A stretch of 64,000 nt of DNA from Oceaniglobus indicus (GTDB lineage: Bacteria; Pseudomonadota; Alphaproteobacteria; Rhodobacterales; Rhodobacteraceae). Made by a program: the position numbers and the translations under genes. This document shows positions 43,944 to 53,549 of this stretch, piece after piece. The notes under the pieces are model-generated. The model made no database searches, was not told the origin of the DNA, and worked only from the letters and a program-made list of their open reading frames with translations. The stretch is taken from positions 1-64,000 of the forward strand of contig NZ_NMZM01000004.1 in assembly GCF_002751875.1 (NCBI RefSeq), in the 5' to 3' direction. Numbering within the stretch: position 1 is the stretch's first letter; every line of letters starts with the position of its first letter.

Positions 43944-45494
43944 CTATATCCCGTCCCGGCGAAGATCAATGGCCGCGCGGCGGCGATGCCACCACAGTGC
44001 GCCGCACAGCGCGATCAGCAACACCGCCAGCGGCATGTCACCGCTGCGGGCATAGGGCGTCGGCGGCCCGGCCGGCGGCAGGGCGACATCCAGAAATCCG
44101 GCCTGGCCCAGCGGCAGATGTGCCACCATGCGGCCGCGATCGTCGATCAGCCCGGAAATGCCGGTATTGGCCACCCGCACCATCGCCAGACCCTGTTCGA
44201 TCGTACGCATCCGGGCCTGTGCAAGGTGCTGATAAGGCCCGGAAAAAGTGCCGAACCAGGCATCGTTGGTAATCTGGAGCAGCCAGTCGGGGCGCGGGGT
44301 GCCGCGCAGATCCTGCGGAAAGATCGCCTCGTAACAGATCAGCGGCAAGGCGTGGCCCAGCGCACCAAAATCGATCAGATGCGGCCCCGGTCCAGCCGAA
44401 AACCCGTATCCGTCCCGTGCGGCAAACGAACGCAGGCCGATCAGCCGTGCCAGACCGCCGAACGGGATGTATTCGCCGAACGGAACCAGGTGGTGCTTGT
44501 CATAGGTGTCGGTGACGATTCCGTCCTGTCCCAGCACCAGAAGGCTGTTGAACGCTTGCGGCCCCTCCATGCGCTGGGCGCCCACCGCGACCGGGCGGCC
44601 GGCGCCCTGGGCGGATATCTCGGCCAGCGCGGGATGGCCCGAGTCGGCAAGGAACGGGATGGCCGTTTCGGGCCAGACGATCAGATCGGGCCGGCCGTCT
44701 TCACCGGGCGCCCCGGTGAAATCCAACTGGCGTTCGAAAAAGAACATCGCGCGGTCGGGATCCCACTTTTCGCCTTGCGGCGCGTTCGGCTGAACCACCC
44801 GGATCAACGACGCATCTGCATCGGGTTGCGTCACGGGGGTCAGCCGCAGCGCGCCGATGCCGAGCGGCAGCAGCCACAAGGCGATCAGCCCCACCGCACC
44901 CGCCCAGTGCCGCCGTTGCGCCACCAGCACGGCCAGCGCCGCGCCCAGCAGCGTCAGCACGCCAAGCGCGAAGGATCCGGTCCAGGCGGCGATCTGCGCG
45001 CCGGCGGTTTCGCTCCAGACATATCCGATCAGCGCCCAGGGAAACCCGGTCAGCACATACGAGCGCAGCATCTCTGCCCCGCCAAGGCACACCGCAAAGG
45101 CCAGCGCGCGTGACCATCCGGGCCGCGAGATCCGGTGTGCCAGCGCGAAAGCGCCCCCCCAGAACAACGCGAACCCCGTGGCCATGAACACCAGCGCGAA
45201 AGGCGCCATCCATCCGGTCGCGGCCAGGTCGATCAGGAATGGCTCGACGATCCAGTGCAGGGTCGTGGCGAAATACCCGGTGCCGATCCACCAGCCCATG
45301 ATCGCCGCCTGTCGCACGCTCGCGGACCGCGCGAGATGCAGGAAAGCCAGCGCAAAGGCCAGCAGGGACAGCGGCAAAAGCGAGAACGGCACATGCCCCA
45401 GGCCCGCGGCGACACCCGTCAGGCAGGCGGCGATCCGCGACCGGCCGACCGCCGCGTCGATCTGTCCGAAAACCACGCCGCCCGTGTCAGCCAA
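43944..45494 (-). CDS. lnt: apolipoprotein N-acyltransferase
   Basis: 516 residues. N-terminal membrane segments are followed by a nitrilase-like periplasmic domain with the Glu-Lys-Cys triad: IVWPETAIPF, DKHHLVPFGEYIP and PLICYEAIFP. It adds the third acyl chain to lipoproteins. The start is uncertain. TTG 45494 overlaps the corC stop by 8 bp and has no clear ribosome site; GTG 45476 would give 510 residues. It follows corC in the ybeY-corC-lnt operon. Confidence 0.92.
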   Translation of the reverse strand: MADTGGVVFGQIDAAVGRSRIAACLTGVAAGLGHVPFSLLPLSLLAFALAFLHLARSASVRQAAIMGWWIGTGYFATTLHWIVEPFLIDLAATGWMAPFALVFMATGFALFWGGAFALAHRISRPGWSRALAFAVCLGGAEMLRSYVLTGFPWALIGYVWSETAGAQIAAWTGSFALGVLTLLGAALAVLVAQRRHWAGAVGLIALWLLPLGIGALRLTPVTQPDADASLIRVVQPNAPQGEKWDPDRAMFFFERQLDFTGAPGEDGRPDLIVWPETAIPFLADSGHPALAEISAQGAGRPVAVGAQRMEGPQAFNSLLVLGQDGIVTDTYDKHHLVPFGEYIPFGGLARLIGLRSFAARDGYGFSAGPGPHLIDFGALGHALPLICYEAIFPQDLRGTPRPDWLLQITNDAWFGTFSGPYQHLAQARMRTIEQGLAMVRVANTGISGLIDDRGRMVAHLPLGQAGFLDVALPPAGPPTPYARSGDMPLAVLLIALCGALWWHRRRAAIDLRRDGI

Positions 45495-46434
45495 TTGATT
45501 TCGACTGGCTCGGCGCGACGGCGCCGGGGGTCGGCGCCGGACGCTCGGCCCCGGCCATGCGCACGCGGATCCGCTTGATGCGGCGCGGGTCGGCATCGAC
45601 GATTTCGAATTGCGGGCCGGCGGGGTGGGGGATCACCTCGCCGCGGGCCGGCACGCGGCCGGTCAGCACGAAGACGACACCGCCCAGCGTGTCGATCTCT
45701 TCCTCGTCCTCGGGCTCGACCAGCTTCATGCCGATCTCGTCCTCGAATTCGTCCAGCGGCGTCTTGGCCTGTGCCAGATAAACGCCGGGTTTCTCCTCGG
45801 TCCAGTTCTTGCCCTCGGCGATGTCATGCTCGTCCTCGATCTCGCCGATGACCTGTTCGATCAGATCCTCGATGGTGACCAGGCCGTCGACCCCGCCGTA
45901 TTCGTCGATCACCAGGGCCATGTGCATCCGGTCGTTCTGCATCTTCTGAAGCAGCACGCCGATGGGCATCGACGGCGGCGCATAGATCAGCGGGCGCAGC
46001 ATCGACTTCAGATCGAACGGGGTTTCCCCCCCGTTGAACCCATGCAACAGCGCGAAGTCCTTGAGGTGGATCATGCCCACGGGATGATCCGGCGTGTCGG
46101 CATAGACGGGCAGACGGGTCATGCCGCTGTCGCGGAAAACGCGGACCAGTTCGTCTTTCTCGATGTCCTGCGAGACCGACACGATTTCGACCGTCGGGAT
46201 CGCCACGTCGTAAACGCGCATCCGTCGCAGGTTCGAAAGGCCCAGGGACTGGGGCGTCGTGCCCCGGTCATCGCCTTCGTCGGCGTCGTTCTCGGATGCG
46301 CTGTCGGCGGGGCCGAAGGCTTCGAACAGGCGACCGAAAAATCCACGACTGTTCGGTTGCTCGGTGTCGTCCATGGGGTCGGCCTGCACGTCCCGTGCGG
46401 CCAGCCTCGAACTCTCGTCTTCGTCGCCCATCAT
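45487..46434 (-). CDS. corC: CorC/HlyC-family CBS-domain protein
   Basis: 315 residues with an acidic N-terminal region, a CBS pair (about 85-200; [33 protein letters not shown]) and a C-terminal CorC_HlyC domain ([18 protein letters not shown]). It is linked to magnesium/cobalt efflux in enterics. MGDEDESS at 46434 follows GGAAAGG; ATG 46431 is equal. It is between ybeY and lnt in the conserved order. Confidence 0.9.
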   Translation of the reverse strand: MMGDEDESSRLAARDVQADPMDDTEQPNSRGFFGRLFEAFGPADSASENDADEGDDRGTTPQSLGLSNLRRMRVYDVAIPTVEIVSVSQDIEKDELVRVFRDSGMTRLPVYADTPDHPVGMIHLKDFALLHGFNGGETPFDLKSMLRPLIYAPPSMPIGVLLQKMQNDRMHMALVIDEYGGVDGLVTIEDLIEQVIGEIEDEHDIAEGKNWTEEKPGVYLAQAKTPLDEFEDEIGMKLVEPEDEEEIDTLGGVVFVLTGRVPARGEVIPHPAGPQFEIVDADPRRIKRIRVRMAGAERPAPTPGAVAPSQSKSIG

Positions 46435-46495
46435 GCCTTTCCAAAATATCGCGCCTGCAAGAGGCACTTACGTCTACCGCCCGGTGACGGTCGCG

Positions 46496-46981
46496 TCATC
46501 CCCTATATGGGTCGGCGATCCCCAGGGTGGCCAGGATTTCCGTTTCCAGCCGTTCCATCAGATCGCCGTCCGCGTCGTCTTCATGGTCGAACCCCAGAAG
46601 ATGCAGGGTGCCATGGATCAGAAGATGGGTGACATGGTCGGCGAACGCAACACCGCCGGCCCGTGCTTCTGCAACACAGGTGTCGAATGCGATGGCCAGA
46701 TCGCCCAGTTCGGGATCCTGCGGATCGGGCAGGGCAGGCATCGCGCCGGGTGCAGCGGCGCCGCGTTCATCCGATGGCCATGACAACACGTTGGTGGCAA
46801 TCGCCTTGCCGCGGAAAGTGGCGTTCAGCGCCGCGATGCGCGTATCGTCGCAGGCCAGCAGCGACACCTCCCACGATCCGGGCGCCAGGCGCGCCAGCGC
46901 CGCGGCGACCGCGCGTTCGGCCAGATCGGCGATGCCGACGTCGTGCCAGCGTTCATCCTCGATCATCGTTTCGACTGTCAC
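46496..46981 (-). CDS. ybeY: endoribonuclease YbeY
   Basis: 161 residues ending with the zinc site HLLIHGTLHLLGFDHEDD (H-x3-H-x5-H). It is a 16S rRNA maturation and quality-control RNase. I chose GTG 46981 (MTVETMIEDERW) because GGGGGA lies just upstream; ATG 46966 is an alternative. It is normally directly after phoH, but here an oppositely oriented channel gene lies between. Confidence 0.93.
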   Translation of the reverse strand: MTVETMIEDERWHDVGIADLAERAVAAALARLAPGSWEVSLLACDDTRIAALNATFRGKAIATNVLSWPSDERGAAAPGAMPALPDPQDPELGDLAIAFDTCVAEARAGGVAFADHVTHLLIHGTLHLLGFDHEDDADGDLMERLETEILATLGIADPYRG

Positions 46982-47071
46982 GGTATCCCCCGGCGCGGTT
47001 TCGTGTTTGATTTCGTGCGCCCATGCCACAAGTTCAAGCCGTAAACACGCCCGAACCGCCGGAGATCTCAT

Positions 47072-48166
47072 TTGCCTTCTGTCGCACGTATCCTGTCCTG
47101 CCTTGCCTTCTTCATCGCGCTGTCGCTGGCGCCCGTCCTTTCGGCCAGCGCCCAATCCGCGCCGGACCCCGCGCAGGGGGGCGAACCGGAACGGCTGCGC
47201 GTCGGGGTCGAACATCTGCCGCCCTTCGCGGTCAACATGGGCGATGGCGCCAGCCTGGGGTTGGCGATGGACATCTGGCGGTTGGCGGCGGAACGGCTGG
47301 ATCTCGACTGGACCACCGTCCCGCTTGAGCCGGGAACCGCGACCGATGCGCTGTTGGCGGACCGGATCGACGTGGCGCTGCCGATCAACGCGACACCGGA
47401 ACGGGCCCAGGCGGTCGACCTGACCCAGCCGATCTATACGGCGACCATGGGCATCGCGACGACTCGCGATCCGCTGCTGAGCAACCTTCTGTTCGCCTTC
47501 CTGTCGCTGGAGTTCCTGGCCGTCGTCCTGTGGCTGTCGGCACTTCTGTTCGCGGTCGGCGCGCTGGTCTGGCTGTTCGAGCGCAAGAAGAATCATGAAC
47601 AGTTCGGCGGCGGTCGCACGCTGGACGGGCTGGGCGACGGGTTCTGGTGGGCCGGCGTCACGCTGACCACCATCGGTTACGGCGACAAGGCGCCGATCAC
47701 CCTGCCGGGGCGCGCGGTGGCGATGTTGTGGATGCTGGTCGGTCTTGCGGTCAGTTCGGCCCTCACGGCCAGCATCGTCACCCTGACCGACGCCAACCGC
47801 GGCGCCCATCTGCCCGAGGATTTCGTCGGGCGCAGCGTCGCGGTGGTCGAGGACAGCACCGCCGAACTCTACCTTGCCGACAAGCGGGCCGAACTGCATC
47901 CCTATGTCACGATCGAAGAGGCGCTGCAGGCGCTGGACGCCGGCATCGTCGAGCGGGTCGCCTTCAACGCGCCGGCCCTGCGTGCCGCGATCGATCGGCT
48001 GGATTACACCGATCTGCATGTGGTGACGACGCGTTACGATCCGCACTATGTCACAATGGCGCTGCCCGCGGACTCCGGGTTGCGCGCGCCGCTTGACGCA
48101 ACTGTGCTGGCGATCCTGTCCAGCGAAACGGGCTGGACGCTGATCGACCGCTACCTGCCTGAATGA
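47072..48166 (+). CDS. GluR0-like ligand-gated potassium channel (binding lobes split by a K+ pore)
   Basis: 364 residues. The signal peptide (1-28) is followed by half of a family-3 solute-binding fold (about 42-130; LRVGVEHLPPFAV, DRIDVALPI). A membrane helix spans about 138-169, and a pore loop carries the potassium filter TTIGYGD (199-205). A second helix (about 213-236) leads to the second binding half (FVGRSVAVVEDSTAELYL onward). This is the prokaryotic ionotropic glutamate-receptor layout. TTG 47072 is the start, with GGAGAT upstream. It lies alone on the plus strand between ybeY and phoH. The ligand is unknown, probably an amino acid. Confidence 0.87.
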   Translation: MPSVARILSCLAFFIALSLAPVLSASAQSAPDPAQGGEPERLRVGVEHLPPFAVNMGDGASLGLAMDIWRLAAERLDLDWTTVPLEPGTATDALLADRIDVALPINATPERAQAVDLTQPIYTATMGIATTRDPLLSNLLFAFLSLEFLAVVLWLSALLFAVGALVWLFERKKNHEQFGGGRTLDGLGDGFWWAGVTLTTIGYGDKAPITLPGRAVAMLWMLVGLAVSSALTASIVTLTDANRGAHLPEDFVGRSVAVVEDSTAELYLADKRAELHPYVTIEEALQALDAGIVERVAFNAPALRAAIDRLDYTDLHVVTTRYDPHYVTMALPADSGLRAPLDATVLAILSSETGWTLIDRYLPE

Positions 48167-48173
48167 GACGCGC

Positions 48174-49181
48174 TCAGCCGTCGGCCTCGTAGGCCTCGAT
48201 GATCCGCGCCACAAGCGGGTGGCGCACGACGTCCTTGGCGGTGAAGTAGTTGAACGAGATCCGGGGAATGCCGTTCAGCAACCGTTCGGCGTCCTGCAAC
48301 CCGCTGCCGACGCCGCGCGGCAGGTCGACCTGGGTCCGGTCGCCGGTGACGACCATGCGCGATCCCTGGCCCAGCCGGGTCAGGAACATCTTCATCTGCA
48401 TGGTCGTGGCGTTCTGCGCCTCGTCCAGCACGACGAAGGCGTTGGACAACGTGCGCCCGCGCATGAAGGCCAGCGGCGCGATCTCGATCCGCTTCTCCTC
48501 GATCAGCTTGGCCGCCTGTTTTCCGGGCAGGAAATCGTTCAGCGCGTCATAGAGCGGCTGCATGTAGGGATCGACCTTGTCCTTCATGTCGCCCGGCAGA
48601 TAGCCTAGCTTTTCACCCGCCTCGACGGCGGGGCGCGACAGGATGATCTTGTCGACGTGGCCTTCGATGAACATGTTCACGCCCACGGCGACGGCCAGAT
48701 AGGTCTTGCCGGTGCCCGCCGGGCCGATGCCGAAGCACAGCTCGTTGTCGAACAGGCTGCGGACATATGCTTTCTGCGCCTCGGTGCGCGGTTCGACCAG
48801 CTTCTTGCGCGTCTTGATCTCGATCAGGCCGCTCTTGAACATCTCGATCTGGTCGCCATCGCGCACGCCCTTCTGCTGGCGCGACGGTCCCATGCGCAGT
48901 TCGGCCTCGATGTCGCCGGGTTCGATGGTTTTGCCCGCTTCGAGGCGGGTATAGAGGGCGCGCAATACCTCGGCGGCGCGCGCCTGCGCATCGGCGTCGC
49001 CGACCAGCGCCAGGTCATTGCCCCGGCGCATGATCTGAACGTCGAGCGCGTGTTCGATCGCCGCGATGTTGCGGTCGAATTCGCCGCAAAGTTCGATCAG
49101 CAGTCGGTTGTCTTGAAATTCGACATGCTGCTCGGACGGCATGCCGGTTTTTTGCGGGGGGGTCGGCGGGATAAGGCCCAA
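48174..49181 (-). CDS. phoH: PhoH-family ATPase
   Basis: 335 residues: N-terminal KH-like region, then Walker A GIGPAGTGKTYLA, AVEAGEKLGYLPGDMKDKVDPYMQP (the PhoH signature, near 175-200) and Walker B AFVVLDEAQN. It is an RNA-related ATPase. I prefer TTG 49181, with GGAG six bases upstream; ATG 49142 (MPSEQHVEF) would give 322 residues. Its 3' end is 7 bp from the convergent channel gene. Confidence 0.9.
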   Translation of the reverse strand: MGLIPPTPPQKTGMPSEQHVEFQDNRLLIELCGEFDRNIAAIEHALDVQIMRRGNDLALVGDADAQARAAEVLRALYTRLEAGKTIEPGDIEAELRMGPSRQQKGVRDGDQIEMFKSGLIEIKTRKKLVEPRTEAQKAYVRSLFDNELCFGIGPAGTGKTYLAVAVGVNMFIEGHVDKIILSRPAVEAGEKLGYLPGDMKDKVDPYMQPLYDALNDFLPGKQAAKLIEEKRIEIAPLAFMRGRTLSNAFVVLDEAQNATTMQMKMFLTRLGQGSRMVVTGDRTQVDLPRGVGSGLQDAERLLNGIPRISFNYFTAKDVVRHPLVARIIEAYEADG

Positions 49182-49319
49182 CACTTGCTCCAGACGATTT
49201 GTGTTGTTCGTATGGTGGTCATCCGTTGCGCCGGGTGCAAGCCCTGCACGCCAAACCGCGCGAATTATCCCTGAATTTGCCGGTTTTACGCCTTGCGCGG
49301 ACACAAGCCCCCAACGCAA

Positions 49320-49346
49320 ACGGGCCGTCCTGTGCCGGACGGCCCG
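49320..49346 (-). terminator. hairpin terminator after the lipoprotein gene
   Basis: CGGGCCGTCC (49321-49330) and GGACGGCCCG (49337-49346) form a perfect 10-bp stem with a 6-base loop. On the minus strand it is followed by TTTGCG, a short T-run, 24 bp after the lipoprotein stop. It separates that gene from phoH. Confidence 0.65.
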
Positions 49347-49370
49347 CGCAGCGGAAGCTGAAGCTCCCGA

Positions 49371-49667
49371 TCAGATGGGGTCGACCACGGTCGAGCCGGC
49401 GCGATCCGGCCCGTTGATCGTGAACGGCGGCAGCAGGCCGCAGATCGGCTTGCCCGTGCGGTCGAGACGGTTGTCCTGATAACCTTCGATGCCGTCGTCG
49501 ATGGCCCAGTGTTCGCACCCGTCCCCATCGACCCAGATGCCCGGTGTCCGGGTCAGGTTCGAGAGGCTCTTGGTGTCAAAGCCGCGGTCGACGGTCTGGT
49601 CGATTTTCTGGCCGCACCCGGCCACCGCCAGAGCGCCTGAAATCAGAACGAAAGAAATGAATCTCAT
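49371..49667 (-). CDS. small lipoprotein with the C-E-H-W motif
   Basis: 98 residues. The signal peptide ends in the lipobox AVAGC (Cys18), so it is a lipid-anchored envelope protein. The mature half (about 43-78) reads IWVDGDGCEHWAIDDG, then EGYQDNRLDRTGKPICG. The same pattern occurs at the N-terminus of the OmpA-like protein encoded 5 bp upstream, so the two share a small domain with two conserved Cys. I do not recognise the domain. It is probably co-transcribed with that gene. Confidence 0.82.
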   Translation of the reverse strand: MRFISFVLISGALAVAGCGQKIDQTVDRGFDTKSLSNLTRTPGIWVDGDGCEHWAIDDGIEGYQDNRLDRTGKPICGLLPPFTINGPDRAGSTVVDPI

Positions 49668-49671
49668 GGCG

Positions 49672-50223
49672 TTACCTTACACAAATGATTTCGACGCGAC
49701 GGTTGGCCTGCATGCCCGCCGCCGTCTGGTTCGATGCGCGGGGCTGGCGTTCGCCCATGCCGCGCACGTCCATGATCGGCGCCCCGACACCGGCCGCCAG
49801 CGATGCGACGGAATTGGCGCGGTTGTAGGACAGGCGCAGGTTGTATTCATCCGATGCGCGGCTGTCGGTGTGGCCGATGATCGTATAGGCCCGCGCGCCC
49901 GCCGAGCGGAAGAAGCTGGTCAGGCGCTGTTTGCCGGCGTGATTGATGTGATAGCTGTCGGTCGCGAACAACTGGTCGGAATTCATCACGGCGCAGGTTT
50001 CGACCTTGTGGCAGACCGGCTTGCCCTGGCGGGTCAGTCGCGCGCTCATGTAGCCTTCCCAGCCGTCGTCGCGCACCCAGTGTTCACACCCGTCGGGGTC
50101 GATCCAGATGGTGCCGATCGCGCGGCGCTGCTGCGCTTCGGCGGGGGCGGCCATCCCCAGCGTGGTGGCGGCGATCATGGCGGCCCCGAAGGCGGCGCGT
50201 GCGAAATTGATGTGTCTCGACAC
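49672..50223 (-). CDS. OmpA-family outer-membrane/peptidoglycan-binding protein
   Basis: 183 residues. After the signal peptide (MSRHINFARAAFGAAMIAAT to AEAQ) comes IWIDPDGCEHWVRDDG and EGYMSARLTRQGKPVCH, the motif shared with the next gene. A C-terminal OmpA domain follows (YTIIGHTDSRASDEYNLRLS, RGMGERQP, NRRVEIICV). I read GTG 50223 as the start, with GGGAGAAC upstream; longer reading has no support. It likely anchors the outer membrane to peptidoglycan. Confidence 0.87.
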   Translation of the reverse strand: MSRHINFARAAFGAAMIAATTLGMAAPAEAQQRRAIGTIWIDPDGCEHWVRDDGWEGYMSARLTRQGKPVCHKVETCAVMNSDQLFATDSYHINHAGKQRLTSFFRSAGARAYTIIGHTDSRASDEYNLRLSYNRANSVASLAAGVGAPIMDVRGMGERQPRASNQTAAGMQANRRVEIICVR

Positions 50224-50652
50224 ACTGTTCTCCCTTGAAAATCGGAGCACCGGGCCAGTATGGCAGCCGCCCGCGCATCCCCCGTTTTTTGTATGCTCTT
50301 GAACAATACTGCAATTCGGCATGTTGGAAAGCCTGATTCTGCGTTCTTCCCCGCCAGATCGCCCCGTTTGCGCGGGTCGATCGCCTTGCCGGAATCGGAA
50401 CACCCTGCTTGCTGGCCAATCCTGTTGGAATGCGCAGCTTTGATGCCCAGGCGTGAACAAAGCGCCTGTCTTGAGCCCAATTTCTTGCCAAAAGCTTAAT
50501 TCTGCCCGATGGTTTATGGCAGAAACATGTCGATCCCGTGCCCAAATTATCGAACCGTGGGCCGGACAAGACAGCATGGCACCCGCCGATCGGGCGCAGG
50601 AACATCGGTTGCCGCCGGCAACCCTCGAATGGAACACCGAAGGGAAAACGAC

Positions 50653-51000
50653 ATGAAAACAGGAATGCTGTGTGCAGGGCTTCTGGTTGCGGCGGCCACC
50701 CAGGCGGGGGCGTCGAACTATCACGGGCACCATCATGGAAACCATGCGCATAACACGCTGAACGGTTATGCGTGGAACGGTCAGACGATCATCGTCAGCT
50801 GCTATCGCGGGCCCTGGCGCGAGGTGATCTGGGATCGCCCCAACGGCAAGTTCATCGACAGCCTGGTGGCCGTCGGATATTCGCAGCCCGCCGCACAGGC
50901 CATCGGCGAGCGGGTCTGCCGCGACCAGAACCTGGTCGGCAACCTTCAGAACATGCTGGCCGAGGTCAAGCGCATCATCCGCAACGCGCCCAAGAACTGA
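50653..51000 (+). CDS. small exported His-rich protein, unknown function
   Basis: 115 residues. The signal peptide MKTGMLCAGLLVAAATQAGA is followed by a His-rich stretch, NYHGHHHGNHAHN (residues about 22-34). The rest is a compact region with two Cys (VSCYRGPW and ERVCRDQ), possibly a disulfide. I do not recognise a family. The His cluster suggests metal binding (inference). It is divergent from the OmpA-like gene with a 429-bp gap that holds nothing clear, and convergent with miaB. Confidence 0.75.
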   Translation: MKTGMLCAGLLVAAATQAGASNYHGHHHGNHAHNTLNGYAWNGQTIIVSCYRGPWREVIWDRPNGKFIDSLVAVGYSQPAAQAIGERVCRDQNLVGNLQNMLAEVKRIIRNAPKN

Positions 51001-51046
51001 ACCGTGTGCCACCGCCATGCCCCGCTTCGGGGCGTGGCGCCATCGC

Positions 51047-52351
51047 TCAGATCAGCTCGCCCGACAAGGAATTCGCCGCGCTGCCGGTGATGCGCACCCG
51101 CGACAGCGTGCCGGGGGCGACATCGGCCTGAACGTGAACGGCGTGCAGATGGTCCGATTTGCCGCCCATCTGCCCGGCGCGCCGGCCGGGTTTTTCGAAC
51201 AGAACGCCGACCTCGCGCCCGATCATCGCATCCTGGCTGGCCCGCTGCTGTTCACCCAGCAATGACTGCAACCGTTTCAGACGGTCGGCCTTGGCGTCCT
51301 CGTCGACCTGCGGGCGTTCGGCGGCGGGGGTTCCGGGGCGGGTGGAATACTTGAAACTGTAGCACTGGCCGTAGTGCACGGCGCGCACCAGGTCCATTGT
51401 GGCGTCAAAATCGGCCTCGTCCTCGCCCGGGAAGCCGACGATGAAATCGCCTGAAAACAGGATGTCGGGGCGCATGGCGCGGATCCGCTCGATCAGGCGC
51501 AGGTAAGATTCGGCGGTGTGCTTGCGGTTCATCGCCTTCAACACCTTGTCGCTGCCCGATTGCACGGGCAGGTGCAGATAGGGCATCAGCTGTTCGACCT
51601 CGCCATGGGCGGCGATCAGGGCGTCATCCATGTCGTTGGGGTGACTGGTGGTATAGCGGATGCGCGCCAGCCCGTCGATGCCGGCCAGATCGCGGATCAG
51701 CCCTGCAAGCCCGCCATCGTGCCCGTGATAGGCGTTCACGTTCTGCCCCAACAGCGTGATCTCGCGCACACCGCGTTCGACCAGATCGCGGGCTTCCTCG
51801 ATGATCCGCGCGGCCGGGCGCGATACCTCGGCGCCGCGGGTATAGGGCACGACGCAGAAGGCGCAGAACTTGTCACAGCCTTCCTGCACCGTCAGGAACG
51901 CCGACGGCGCGCGCTGCGCCTTGGGGCGGGCCGCCAAGTGGGCGAACTTGTCTTCCTCGGGAAAATCGGTGTCCAGGGCGCGTTCGCCGCGTGCCAGTGC
52001 GTCCGACATCGCGGGCAACCGGTGATAGCTTTGCGGCCCCACCACCAGGTCGACCATCGGCGCGCGGCGCATGATCTCGGCCCCTTCCGCCTGGGCCACG
52101 CAGCCGGCCACGCCGATCTTCAGGTCGGGGCGGCCGACCTTCAGCGCCTTCATGCGGCCCAGTTCGGAATATACCTTTTCGGCCGCCTTTTCGCGGATGT
52201 GGCAGGTGTTCAGCAGGATCATGTCGGCATCGTCAGGCCGGTCGGTCAGGGCATAGTCGCGGGTGCCCATCGCCTCGGCCATGCGTTCGCTGTCATAGAC
52301 GTTCATCTGGCACCCGTAGGTCTTGATGAACAGCTTCTTGCCCTGGCCCAT
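51047..52351 (-). CDS. miaB: tRNA-2-methylthio-N6-dimethylallyladenosine synthase
   Basis: 434-residue radical-SAM methylthiotransferase. The N-terminal UPF0004 domain ([19 protein letters not shown]) binds one Fe-S cluster. The radical-SAM motif is [17 protein letters not shown] (C-x3-C-x2-C), and a TRAM domain ends the protein. It modifies A37 of tRNAs. GGAGACGGGC precedes ATG 52351. In many relatives it leads the phoH-ybeY-lnt string; here envelope genes intervene. Confidence 0.95.
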   Translation of the reverse strand: MGQGKKLFIKTYGCQMNVYDSERMAEAMGTRDYALTDRPDDADMILLNTCHIREKAAEKVYSELGRMKALKVGRPDLKIGVAGCVAQAEGAEIMRRAPMVDLVVGPQSYHRLPAMSDALARGERALDTDFPEEDKFAHLAARPKAQRAPSAFLTVQEGCDKFCAFCVVPYTRGAEVSRPAARIIEEARDLVERGVREITLLGQNVNAYHGHDGGLAGLIRDLAGIDGLARIRYTTSHPNDMDDALIAAHGEVEQLMPYLHLPVQSGSDKVLKAMNRKHTAESYLRLIERIRAMRPDILFSGDFIVGFPGEDEADFDATMDLVRAVHYGQCYSFKYSTRPGTPAAERPQVDEDAKADRLKRLQSLLGEQQRASQDAMIGREVGVLFEKPGRRAGQMGGKSDHLHAVHVQADVAPGTLSRVRITGSAANSLSGELI

Positions 52352-52461
52352 GCCCGTCTCCTGTCGCTTGCGCCGGTGACTATCGCATCGGTCGCGGGCT
52401 TGCAATCGGCGGCCGGTCCGGGCCACCCTGCGCCGACATCGCGCAACGCCGGAATCCGCCC

Positions 52462-53355
52462 ATGCACCACCGATCGCTCGCCGCGTTCAAATCCGCCCGG
52501 TTTCCGCTGGGCAAGGGTCCGGTTGCCATCCTGCTGGCCGAGGATCCGGTCGAGATCGACAGCACCATCGCCCACCACCTGCGCGCCGGTTTCGCCACCA
52601 TCATGGTCTTCGCCCCCAGCGAAACGACGTTCGAGGTCGCACCCCAGGGCCGGCCCATGGCCGACGGCGCCACGCCCGTGATCATCCGCGTCGATCACGA
52701 CCCACGCGGCGCCGATGCCATGCTGGCGGCCGTGAACGCGGTGATTGCGAAGGGGCCGGGGATCTGGATGTATTACGGCTTCAACGCGGAATACCTGTTT
52801 CATCCTTTTGCCGAAAGCCGGTCGGTCGGCGAGATGTTGACCTTTCACACCGAAGAGCGGCGCGATGCTCTGCTGACCTATGTGATCGACCTTTACGCCG
52901 GCGATCTGGCCGCACATCCCGATGCGGTCGATCCCGGCGATGCCTGGCTGGACAAGTCGGGATATTACGCGTTGGCGCGCAAGGATCCCGACAATGACTG
53001 GGCGCCGATGGAAAGGCAGCTCGACTTCTTCGGCGGATTGCGCTGGCGTTACGAAGAGCATGTTCCCTGGAAACGCCGCAAGATCGACCGGATCGGCCTG
53101 TTCCGCGCGCGCCCCGGTCTGGCGCTGCGGGCCGATCACACCTTCAACGTGCCCGAATACAACACCTATGCCTGCAAATGGCACAACAACCTGACCGCGG
53201 CGATCTGTTCGTTCCGGACGGCCAAGGCGCTGCGTCTCAACCCGGGGTCACGCGACGGCATCGAAAGCTTCAAATGGCGCAACTCGGTCCCGTTCAGCTG
53301 GGAAAGCCAGCAACTCATGGATCTCGGACTGATGGAACCCGGGCAGTGGTTTTAG
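52462..53355 (+). CDS. conserved protein of unknown function (glycosyltransferase-like)
   Basis: 297 residues, no signal peptide. The N-terminal strand-helix pattern ([20 protein letters not shown], then [11 protein letters not shown]) and the later VDHDPRG and [12 protein letters not shown] parts resemble a glycosyltransferase-2-like Rossmann fold, but no certain catalytic motif was found. It is Trp- and Tyr-rich in the second half. It is divergent from miaB with 110 bp between. The next 194 bp (53356-53549) hold nothing clear. Confidence 0.75.
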   Translation: MHHRSLAAFKSARFPLGKGPVAILLAEDPVEIDSTIAHHLRAGFATIMVFAPSETTFEVAPQGRPMADGATPVIIRVDHDPRGADAMLAAVNAVIAKGPGIWMYYGFNAEYLFHPFAESRSVGEMLTFHTEERRDALLTYVIDLYAGDLAAHPDAVDPGDAWLDKSGYYALARKDPDNDWAPMERQLDFFGGLRWRYEEHVPWKRRKIDRIGLFRARPGLALRADHTFNVPEYNTYACKWHNNLTAAICSFRTAKALRLNPGSRDGIESFKWRNSVPFSWESQQLMDLGLMEPGQWF

Positions 53356-53549
53356 GACCCGGCCGCGGCTGGTGTCATCTGCGGGCAAACTTGCCGCAAT
53401 TGACAGGTTTCGGACCGCAATTGCCATAGCATACGTCCGCAGTTGGCTTCGGGGCGCGCAACACGGAGGTAATACATTCAGGATTTCGAGGGCAACGACC
53501 GGCGCTTTCGATATGAATGGGTCAAATCCCTTGCGTCGCCGATGCGGGT

